Source: Anodontia alba (taxonomy: Eukaryota; Mollusca; Bivalvia; Lucinida; Lucinidae). From it: a stretch of 64,000 nucleotides of DNA. A model generated the notes under the pieces. That model was not told the DNA's origin, did no database searches, and saw nothing but the letters and a program-made list of their open reading frames with translations. The DNA is taken from contig OZ024823.1 of assembly GCA_964016985.1 (NCBI GenBank), positions 60,838,014 to 60,902,013 of the forward strand, given 5' to 3'. Below, piece after piece: positions 56,040 to 64,000 of this stretch. Positions within the stretch are counted from its first letter, which is position 1. Each line of letters starts with the position of its first letter. The translations under genes and the position numbers were made by a program.

Positions 56040-56290
56040 AATTTATCAACTATAAAATAGGAATCTTAAATATCATTCTATCAGGTTGCAATGTTATTCC
56101 AACGTAAGCAACCTGGTAAAGTTAAGTGTTTATCTACCAACTTATCAGTTTATGTTATTATTTGAACATAAACAACCTGTATAAGCTACATGTAGGTGTT
56201 TTTCTACCAATCTATCAGGTTGTAGTGTTATCTGAACGTAAACAGCCTATGTAAATTAGGTACTTTCCAACCACTCTATCCGGAAGGAAA
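56040..56290. repeat. Degenerate tandem repeat, about 75-80 bp
   Basis: Three units with 'tatcaggttgcaatgttatt', 'tatcagtttatgttattatt' and 'tatcaggttgtagtgttatc', each followed by 'gaacgtaaacaacct'-like words and 'tttctacca'. Confidence 0.6.
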
Positions 56291-56410
56291 AGTTTTGATT
56301 ATGATACCATATGATCATAACTATGTACGAAAGAAAAGTGAAAGAAAGAAATCGGTAACTTCTTTTCTAATAATTATATGATTTCTGTTTCTTTGTTTCT
56401 TCCGAAAGAG

Positions 56411-56435
56411 AACAAAGAAATTAAAGAAGGAGAAG
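56411..56435 (+). CDS. Possible micro-exon 9: lysine-rich
   Basis: 25-nt candidate with a pyrimidine-rich upstream stretch (atttctgtttctttgtttcttcc) and donor gagaag|gtaggt. With the acceptor at 56410 it completes the codon left by 54991 and encodes T-K-K-L-K-K-E-K, leaving phase 0. An acceptor two bases earlier also exists. So short a match can arise by chance; only the phase fit supports it. Confidence 0.25.
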
Positions 56436-56819
56436 GTAGGTAAACGATACATTTATCTTCTCTTCTTATATCATCAAGTCACAGCATGGAGCTCATCCCC
56501 TGCCGTAAAGCCTTACGGGGTAAGATCCTTTTCCAGTGAATTTAAAGAGGAACAGACCTATAATCTTTCAAGTACTGTTAGATATTCGATAACAATATAC
56601 TTTCAGATTACAATTACAAATATCTAGGATTCTGAGTCTAATATGATAATGACTGCATAGAATTCCTTGATACAAATGTCTACCCAGTATTCTAACCAAA
56701 CTTCATTTGATAATGTGTACTCATTAATTTGACTCATCTCTGACTCTGTGAGTCAAAACTAATTGTCTGGGAACTAGTGACTGTTATCCAGTCACTAATA
56801 ATCCAGCAAAATGATAGGT

Positions 56820-57165
56820 ACTTCTTTGACCTATGACTGGTACCTGGTGATCGTTACCTGGTGCTTAGATGCCAGGCAATTGATTGCTTGGTAGTACTTT
56901 AGACCCGTGACTGGTGTGACCGGTGACTGGTTGACCGGTGATTTGTGGACAGACTTTATTGAGAGTCTATAGCACTCATAGACACCATTCAGATGGATGA
57001 CCCGTGTGACCGCTGACTGGTGTGACTGGTGACCGGTGATAGTTGATGACCGGTGACCGGTGATTGGTTTACTTGCATTTATTTGAGCAATGACCGGTTG
57101 AACGATGGACCGGTGATGACTTCTTGCTCGGTAGGTGGATGACCGGTGGCCAGTTGACTGGTGGA
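56820..57165. repeat. 'gaccggtgactggt' minisatellite-like region
   Basis: The words gaccggtga, gactggtg and gatgaccggtg recur about 15 times with irregular spacing. The antisense ORF over 57069-57434 partly covers it and shows no domain. Confidence 0.7.
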
Positions 57166-57421
57166 CTTATACTTCCTTGGGTACTAAAAGTACCCGTGAA
57201 GATGCCACCTGGATGGGCCCTACCCCAGGCAGCTGGGCCTTGTGGGGAGGTCATCCCATCCAAAGTTGTAGTCTGATTCATCAGACAAAACTTGTTTCTT
57301 CTTCTTCTCGATGAGATTCCAAGTTTATTAGACCAAAAAATGCACTTTGAGCATGTTGGAACAAGAAGAACATTTAAAACATGTTCATCGTCTGCTACCA
57401 ATACTAGTCCAGTTATTACAG

Positions 57422-57457
57422 ATCTCATCAACAAATAACCTGGAACAAACAGAACAA
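57422..57457 (+). CDS. Possible micro-exon 10
   Basis: 36-nt candidate, phase 0 to phase 0, between acceptor ctagtccagttattacag and the perfect donor gaacaa|gtaagt. It encodes I-S-S-T-N-N-L-E-Q-T-E-Q. It fits the phase of the preceding candidate but has no domain signature, so it could be a chance splice pair. Confidence 0.2.
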
Positions 57458-57459
57458 GT

Positions 57460-58050
57460 AAGTTATTTGAATCGTTATCCGAGGGTAGTACAATAGCTCT
57501 CCATGAACCTTGTTCCGGTGAGCTAACAAGAGATACAGAGTGGCCTCAACAAAGTGTGGTCTGATCAAAATCTTCACTGCCCTGATGAGCATAGTATATG
57601 AAAACAGCAAAGAGTTAGGATCATGCTGTATTTTTACAGATAAAAAAGAAGAAGATATATTCATTCTGTACCTAACTGTTATGGTGAGCAAATTATATTC
57701 CCCCCCCCCCCCACCCCCCAATATCTTTATTTTCTACACATTACATGTACCAGTAAAGGCTCAGACCCTGCATGTTAATGAGTCCATGGTAAGGATGAAA
57801 ATCCATTTGCAAAATTGTTTTTTATCATCAGTCATTAATCTGGGTCAGAGAACGTTACTCTTTTTCAACTATAATATCAGAAAGTGGTCAATGCAGTGAA
57901 TTGAGTTCTTGACAGTCATTAATAAACCACTATCGCTGCCACAAATTTCAAAACACTCTTCCATCTTATCTGCGCTGTTTATCTTTTTTAAAGATATTTC
58001 TTGTTTATTTGCTTTATGCAGAAATAAGAAAAATATCAACAGTTTTCTGT
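57460..58050. other. Unassigned intron with a C run at 57700-57719
   Basis: Apart from the C-rich homopolymer I see no repeat, exon or TE end. Confidence 0.4.
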
Positions 58051-58056
58051 TGAGAA

Positions 58057-59848
58057 ACAAGAGAGCCAAGTGAAGATTTCCCTGTATCGCTCACCTGATT
58101 ACCAGACAAGTTTCGAGTCAGTTGGCCTTTCTGTTTAAGAGAGAAGAAGTTCAATGTAGATTTTCAAGATGGCGGCCATGGTGGCCATCTTGGATTTCCA
58201 ATCAGAACGATTTTAGCTTCTTTGATCTATGTCACCTTGACACTTCCCATGAAGGTTCGAGTCAACTGGCCTTTTGGTTCAGGAGAAAAAGTTCAAAATA
58301 GATTTTCAACATGGCTGCTAGGGTGACCATCTTGGATTTCTGATCAAAATGATTTTAGCTATTCTTGATCTACAAGTCACCCCAATACTTCCTATCATGT
58401 TTCGCTTCAACTGGCCTTTCCGTTCAGGAGAAGTTCAAAACAGATTTTCAAGATAGCCAATGTGGTGGTCATATTGGATTGCCTATCAGAACAATTTAAG
58501 CTACAGTGAACCCCGTTACAATGATAGCATTTGTTTCCAAAGATGTTGCTATTAAAATGAATTTGCTCTTGTAAAGAATCAATTTTTATTTCCTAATAGA
58601 ACAAACGTTTTGGATATTTGTTAGAATTGCATCACTGAGGCAATTCTAACAAATATCCAAAACATATTTCTTGAAGTATAAAATATGTTCTTGCACAACT
58701 TCTGATTAACTACCACCTCTTGAATGAAGGTTTCGTATCAGTCAAATTTTGTTGTTATATCGAGTGTCGGTATACAGAGGGTTGATTGTATATTTGATCT
58801 ACACGTCACCCAGTTACTTCCTACCAAGTTTAAAGTCAGCTGGCAGTTTGATTCAGAAGAAGAAGTTCAAAGCAGATTTTCAAGATGGCACCCATGACTG
58901 CCATCTCAGATTTCCAATCAAAATGATTTTAGATACTTTTGATCTGCAGGTCACCCTGATACTTCCTACCAAGTTTTCAAGTCTCTTGATTCAAAAGAAG
59001 AAGTTCAATATAGATTTACACGTTACCCAGATACTTCCTACCAAGTTTTGAGTCAATTGGCCTTTCAGTTCAAAAGAAGAAGCACAAAATAGATTTTCAA
59101 GATGGCCACCATGGTGGCCATTTTGGATTTCTGATCAGAACGATTTAAGCTATTTTTGATCTGCAACTTGCCCCAGTATTTCCTCACAAGTTTCGAGTCA
59201 ATTTGCCTTTTGGTTCAGGAGAAGAAGCGCAAAACAGATTTTCAAGATGGTGTCCATGGTGGCCATCTTGGATTTCAGATTTGAAAGATGTTTTGATCTG
59301 CAAGTCACACTGGTACTTCCTACCAAGTTTTCAGTCAATTGGCCTTTAGGTTCAGGAGAAAGGCAATTTTAGCTATTTGGTTTGCAAGTCACCATGATAC
59401 TTCCTACCAAGTTTTGAGTCACTTGGTGTCTTGGTTCAGGAGATGAAGGGCAAAATAGATCTTCAAGATGGCCATCATGGCGACCATCTTGGAATTCCAA
59501 TCGGAACAATTTTAGCTATATTTGATCTACAAGTTACCCCGATGCTTCTTACAAGTTTTGATCAAATGGCCTTTCAATTCAGAAGAAGAAGCGCAAAATA
59601 GATTTTCAAGATGGTGGCCATCTTGGATTTCTGATCAGAACCATTTTAGCTATTTTTGATTTGCAAATCACTATATATAATACTTCATACCAAGTTCGAG
59701 TCAGTTGTCCTTTCGGTTCAGGAGACAAAAAGGGCAAAGAAAGATTTTCAAGATGGTCACAGAGGTGGCCATCTTGGATTTCCAATCGGAATGATTTTAG
59801 CTACTGTTGATCTACAAGTCACCCTGATACTTCCTACCAAGTTTATAA
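58057..59848 (-). mobile_element. Tandem-core element I, reverse orientation, no head
   Basis: In reverse complement it ends with the tail ggtaatcaggtgagcgata, then a region ending ggctctcttgtt. Units of the F/G/H type ('cgagtcagttggcctttc', 'caagatggcggccatggtgg', 'ttggatttccaatcagaacg') run to 59848. Interrupted at about 58500-58800 by HP-A/HP-E-like sequence. It is the only reverse-oriented member of this class that I found. Confidence 0.75.
58590..58680. mobile_element. HP-A-related hairpin
   Basis: 'ttttggatatttgttagaat' and 'attctaacaaatatccaaaa' form a perfect 20-nt palindrome around 'tgcatcactgaggca', a variant of HP-A. Confidence 0.7.
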
Positions 59849-60035
59849 GCTATAATTGCTTTTTTCGAAAATTAATCAGGTGATCTCTCCTCAGCCCTAA
59901 TAAGTCTGCACACATATCAAACCCTAGCTTATATGCATGTACTTTCAGTCTGAGATATCTTGTATCAAGGTAAAGTGTGATAAATGAAGGCACTTCTAAT
60001 GAGTACTCATAACATTATGCTTTCCTGCAGATTAA

Positions 60036-60240
60036 CCCTTGTCATGCTGAATAAATTAAGATGTCATGCCCACTTCTAATTTTCAGCCAATCAGATTACT
60101 TGATCCAGGGTTTTGATAGAAATTCACATATTTAATGACAAACAGTGCAAATCAAGATCAGTTGGCTTCTTCAGAAGCCAACTGATCTGGATCTACACTG
60201 TTTGCTAAGACAGGGCATGTCGTGTTCAGCAAGAGAAGGG
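60036..60240. mobile_element. TTAA-flanked HP-B MITE
   Basis: 205 bp between TTAA at 60032-60035 and 60241-60244. Termini CCCTTGTCATGCTGAA and the inverse of 'gttcagcaagagaaggg'. Core 'gatcagttggcttcttcaga' / 'agccaactgatctggatcta'. Reverse complement of 34235-34438 along its whole length. Confidence 0.85.
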
Positions 60241-60384
60241 TTAAGAAAAATATCAATACTTTTCAGTTGAAAAAAAAAAAACAACAACAAAAAACCTTAT
60301 CTAGAGCTGTGGGTATGAAAAAAAATTGATTATAGTGCCATAACATATACATATCTCTAGATAAAAGGGAGTATCCAAGTTTTC

Positions 60385-60465
60385 ATTTCTTATTCCTCCA
60401 TGAAAATACATGTTGTGGGGATTCATTAAAAGTGCCTCAATGTATGAAATAAGAAAAATATCAAT
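60385..60465. mobile_element. HP-A half-copy
   Basis: 'ttattcctccatgaaaatac', 'tgttgtggggattcattaaa', then 'gaaataagaaaaatatcaat'. The right inner arm is deleted. Confidence 0.5.
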
Positions 60466-61050
60466 AATTTTCGTTTGCATATAAGTTACAAAAGATATAT
60501 GTAAATATAAAACAGCAAAATATCTGAAAGTTAGAACATTCCTTCTTATATGTGTGGTGAAAATCCAGTTCACAAGAACACTGTGAATGAATACCTCTTA
60601 CATCTAGCTTTAATACAACAGAAAAAAAAATTCAAGATTATTCTAAGGATGGGCCAATGTGAACATATACTCCAATCCAATCAATGTTACATCAACTTAA
60701 AACTTTTTTTAAGATACAGTGTTTCAGCTCGGAAAGCCTGACAGTTTCCTCCAGTTTTCACTGAAATACAAACTGGATGCTATTTTGGATTTTTTTTTAT
60801 TTAAAAGTGTGAAAGATAGGTATGAATGTGTGCCGTTCAAAATTAAATATGGATTATTTAAATCATAACAAACTAAAAAAAAAAAAAAAAAAATTCTCAC
60901 AGAGATATAAAAAATACATGTATTTAGAAATGGTAAGTGGAATTTTCTTACATGATTTTTAGTATAAGTTTTTAGTATACATTGCGAAAACACCGCCTAT
61001 GCAAATATATGGAAAAATACACCTCCAAAAACTGAAAAGATTCAGATAAA
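60466..61050. other. Unassigned A/T-rich DNA
   Basis: Includes an A run near 60875. No exon or TE terminus recognised. Confidence 0.35.
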
Positions 61051-61059
61051 AAACTCTGA

Positions 61060-61180
61060 TATTTTTCATATTTCTGCGGGGGGCATGGATTGTGGGTGCT
61101 CGTTGGAACCGCCTCGATGAGGCGGTTCTAATGAGTGCCCGAGGTCTGTGCTTTTGGGGGGGAGATAAGAAAAATAATGT
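61060..61180. mobile_element. HP-A hairpin, unusually G/C-rich copy
   Basis: 'attgtgggtgctcgttggaa' / 'ggttctaatgagtgcccgag' with inner 'ccgcctcgatgaggcgg'. It matches HP-A position by position, but many A/T are replaced by G/C. The outer arm ends ggagataagaaaaataatg. Confidence 0.65.
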
Positions 61181-61374
61181 ACACCCCTCTGGACCCCAGT
61201 TTTACTAAATAAAGGTGGGGTTTAGGGGGGTCAATATTATATAGACACGTTTTCGTGATGAATATTCACAGTGTCCTGATCCCTGTATGCGGGCTTTAAG
61301 TGTCAACTTATTAGGTTAACACACAGCAGTCTATGCCGAATTTTGAAAACCGAGAGCTTTGGGATAGACTGATG

Positions 61375-61445
61375 TGAGCAGGAAGTGCAGACCCGGATCA
61401 CTGTTCCAGTCGGATCCGGACCTGTACTGCTAGCCATTTGGGCTG
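61375..61445. mobile_element. HP-B core, G/C-rich copy
   Basis: 'agtgcagacccggatcactg' / 'agtcggatccggacctgtac' + 'tgctagcc' matches the HP-B palindrome with several A-to-G and T-to-C differences. Confidence 0.55.
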
Positions 61446-61985
61446 CATCTTTTGGATACATTGTTTGACCCTCGGGGTGCGGAGCGCAGCTGCAGCTGGC
61501 GACATTATGCATTTTTTATTTTTGATATATGTATAATTTTTTTTTTTTTTTTCTTGTGGGGGAGGGGAGGATCTTGCTCTTTCATAAGAGTCGTCTGCTT
61601 GGAAGGCAATTCAGGTTGGGTATCAGGATTTGCTTTTTATATGTGACTATAAGGAATAAAATGGGATGTCGCCGGCTGCTGGCTTTGCTTGGCACTTTGA
61701 GGGTTAAAGGAAGAATTTTACTATCAGCCCACAAATTCGAAGGTAATTTTAGTATCGGATGAAAGCAGAGGAATTTGACACTTGTGGTCAGTTTGTACAG
61801 CAGAACACGACACTGTAGTAAAAGAAACTTTAGACAATTACTCCTTGAAAATAATACTATATATAGGATATCCTGAGTAATGTTGCCTAGTATGAGCAGA
61901 AATAATGATTAAACCCATATTTTTATATAAATTTAAGCATTTAGATTCATGAGGTGTAATGATATTGTCATTATAAGTTTACCTT

Positions 61986-62270
61986 GACCCTTGACGCAAA
62001 GCAGGACTTGTGATGGACGACATTTCATATTTTTTTTTTTTATTTTTTTTTTTTTATTCTATTTATTTATTTTTTTTTATTTTTTTTTATTTTTTTTTTT
62101 TTTTATTTTTTTTTTTTTTTTTCTTCAGGGAGGACCGGTTGTCATATTTCATGTAGGTCGTCTGTCAAACAGACGATTTGCATGGGGTGTCTAGATTTGC
62201 TCTCTTTGAGGAATTAAAGGGGAATATTTCAAAATGTCGTCAGCTGCAGTTGTGATCTGGGCTGTAAGGG
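61986..62270. mobile_element. HP-C MITE with an expanded T tract
   Basis: 'gacgacatttcat' + T-rich tract 62029-62123, then 'catatttcatgtaggtcgtc' / 'gacgatttgcatggggtgtc', 'aaaatgtcgtcagctgcagt' and 'gtaaggg' + TTAA (62271-62274). A related copy is at 61540-61710. Confidence 0.6.
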
Positions 62271-62359
62271 TTAATACATGATTATGACTCTAAGGGAGGC
62301 AATTTAATTTTCACAGTATTATAATGAAGTTAAAGTTAACTTTTCTCCCTTAGTTATGG

Positions 62360-62465
62360 TTAAACAGTGCAATGATCCAGTGCCTGAGCGAGCAGTTCAG
62401 TTCTGGATTAGAATGCTCCCAGGGGAGTGGTCTGATCAGGGTCTGCACTGTTTGCTTTTCTATGA
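62360..62465. mobile_element. HP-B hairpin
   Basis: 'aaacagtgcaatgatccagt' and 'gatcagggtctgcactgttt'. Confidence 0.55.
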
Positions 62466-62469
62466 GCAT

Positions 62470-62820
62470 CTTTTGGACTCATTTCAGCACAGTAGAACCA
62501 AAAATGTTTACATTCTAGGATAATTTAAATTATAGCATTTTAATGGGTGTCAGAATATTCAGGCATCCTAAAATTCTTCATAATAGTTATGGTAACAATG
62601 TACAGGCATGATGGGTTGTGATATTTCCTAAAATTACTTTGAATGCACTATAGTATTATAGGAGTAAAAATTTGAGGAAATTTAAATTGAGGGTCTTCAA
62701 AAATTTTTGGGTATTTACAGTAGTGTATTTACTTTTTTAATATTGGGACACCTTGTCTACTTGCCATATTGCCCTGAAGTTCGAAACAGTCCACTTTGCT
62801 ACCTTTTGATGTGTCTGGAG
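62470..62820. other. Unassigned DNA
   Basis: No feature recognised. Confidence 0.35.
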
Positions 62821-62837
62821 TGATGTTGTATATATAA

Positions 62838-62905
62838 CAAACAGTGTGGACCCGGATCAGATGCCACAGTCTGTGATATCTGGTCTTAGTCTACACTGAT
62901 TGCAA
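62838..62905. mobile_element. HP-B hairpin
   Basis: 'aacagtgtggacccggatca' + 'gatgccacag' and 'gatatctggtcttagtctac'. It is followed by 'tgtcccaatacttaggatta', the TA-element subterminal motif of 52188-53459, so another remnant of that family lies at 62915-62942. Confidence 0.55.
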
Positions 62906-63299
62906 AGGCCTATCTGTCCCAATACTTAGGATTATTGCGGTAAATTAGATAAGCTTGGTTTACAGAGGCAGGGGTTCCTTTGCCAGGGTTGCGGGTAGGG
63001 CAGTTATGTGCATCAAATTTCAAAGGAGTTGCAAATCATTATCATTGAAATCTCATAGTGAGTCGACATTGACAGATAAAATCTCTTTGAAATTTGATGA
63101 AATGGATTGGCCGGCTTGTGGGTTTTGGCTGGGAAGCCTTGCTTCTACTTTGCAAACATAGATTTAGTTGAAATGACTTAATAATCTTGAAAGAGCTATA
63201 TACAGTTCATTAAGACCACATGTACTATACCTATAGACAGTCTCTGAGCTTTGATGATATATGTATACTGTAAACTTCCATGAATATTAGATAAGAAGG

Positions 63300-63370
63300 A
63301 GGAACAGCGTGAACTTAAATTAGAAGGCCACCACAGGAGCAGTCTAATTGGGCCTACGCTGTTAGCCAAT
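63300..63370. mobile_element. HP-B fragment
   Basis: 'caggagcagtctaattgggc' + 'ctacgctgtta'; only part of the palindrome is clear. Confidence 0.35.
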
Positions 63371-63453
63371 ACATTTACATATCTCATTATGATCAGACCA
63401 TGGTTATAGAAGTCTAGGATGACAAGTGATGATAGAATTCGGGAATTTTGCGT

Positions 63454-63457
<4 letters not shown>

Positions 63458-63497
<40 letters not shown>
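63458..63497. repeat. Poly-A tract, about 40 nt
   Basis: Uninterrupted A run. It could be the tail of an antisense or truncated retroelement, but no body is recognisable next to it. Confidence 0.95.
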
Positions 63498-63499
<2 letters not shown>

Positions 63500-64000
63500 T
63501 ATGTAATGGTTGGATTGTTATAGACTCAGATCAGACAGACCAATTAAGGTATACACAATCTGTTATTCCAATATTGTCAGTCTGATTTGGACACACTTTA
63601 ACTATGTCTAAGTTACAGCATAATAAAATACATGAAAGCCCACACTATTTTGGCATGTTGGGCTCTAAGGGTTAACACTTGATTATGCATCACCCCTAGA
63701 TACAAGGATACATGTCTACAGAGTATTTATCCCTTTGTTTATATTTGAGCCGTGGTGCGGGGCAGTGGCGCTTTTCATCCTCCACTGGGCAGTCCTCAAA
63801 TGTGCATATGCAAGTATCTAGTGCGGCTGGAAAGCTGGGTCCAGGTCCAAGCCTTGGTTTTGTTTTAAACTACATGTGAGCGAACAGGGAGGGCTCTGGT
63901 GTGAGCCTTGCTGTTCGCAAGTGGGATAGGCGCCATTGTCATGTACGGTGGCTTGTGTTGTATTTTATTCTACTTTATTTATTTTATATATATATATATA
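63500..64000. other. Unassigned DNA, (AT)n at the window end
   Basis: A weak HP-B-like stretch at 63525-63600 and an (AT)n run at 63980-64000. No exon found. Confidence 0.35.

Noticed and set aside
57069..57434. 121-codon antisense ORF, and an overlapping frame with S-D-E-S-D-Y-N-F resembling a Tc1 transposase motif
   Set aside because: The frame stops within 25 codons, the flanks show no other transposase motif, and half the ORF lies in the gaccggtg repeat.
57540..57899. 119-codon + strand ORF with a poly-Pro run
   Set aside because: The proline run is the C homopolymer; no splice sites or domain.

Overview
The window looks like intronic nuclear DNA from a repeat-rich invertebrate, most likely a bivalve mollusc. 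The evidence is: no long intact ORFs, introns of 0.9 to 25 kb, tRNA-derived SINEs, a decayed mariner transposase, TTAA- and TA-flanked MITEs, and many elements headed by short hairpins such as AGCTCACCTGAGC with tandem cores. The bivalve assignment rests on my recognition of these repeat styles; no marker gene confirms it.

I assembled one host gene by splice sites and reading phase. It runs on the + strand through most of the window. Seven exons join without a phase conflict: 1305-1388, 4051-4245, 5256-5449, 11726-11772, 17516-17584, 42711-42813 and 50173-50272. Together they give 264 codons. They encode what looks like the end of one C2 domain (a W-F-x-L strand), then a Ser/Pro/Gln-rich linker, then an acidic segment, then the start of a second C2 domain that lacks the usual calcium-binding aspartates. 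Three weaker micro-exon candidates follow (about 54960, 56411 and 57422). The gene extends beyond the window upstream and probably downstream. I cannot name it; a tandem-C2 protein of extended-synaptotagmin type is one possibility.

The introns are mostly mobile DNA. About 45% of the window (roughly 28 kb) consists of some 14 elements sharing one plan. Each has a 5' hairpin at the start, usually after a T run, then a tandemly repeated core. Near the 3' end comes the reverse complement of the 5' end, then a small hairpin, then CTCTTGTT, CTCTAGTT or a close variant. Asymmetric terminal inverted repeats, a subterminal 3' hairpin and insertion between Ts fit non-autonomous Helentron/Helitron2-type rolling-circle elements. 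At least seven sequence subfamilies are present. Their cores carry repeated motifs that resemble YY1 sites and nuclear-receptor half-sites.

Layout: 0-1.3 kb, MITE remnants; 1.49-4.02 kb, a 30-bp minisatellite; 4-8.4 kb, exons, palindromic MITEs and a 125-143 bp tandem array; 8.45-11.7 kb, tandem-core element with a nested TA-flanked element; 12-19.3 kb, hairpin MITEs, a SINE with perfect target duplication, and two further tandem-core elements; 20.35-23.3 kb, a TTAA-flanked element with a tandem-core element inside it; 24-25.3 kb, a 300-bp-arm inverted repeat; 26.8-33.6 kb, three consecutive tandem-core elements; 36.4-44.5 kb, four more, with an exon in the 172-bp gap between two of them; 44.6-49.35 kb, one such element nested in another; 50-54.7 kb, an exon, MITEs, a TA-flanked element holding a SINE, and a broken mariner; 55-64 kb, micro-exon candidates, simple repeats, one tandem-core element in reverse orientation and many palindromic MITEs.
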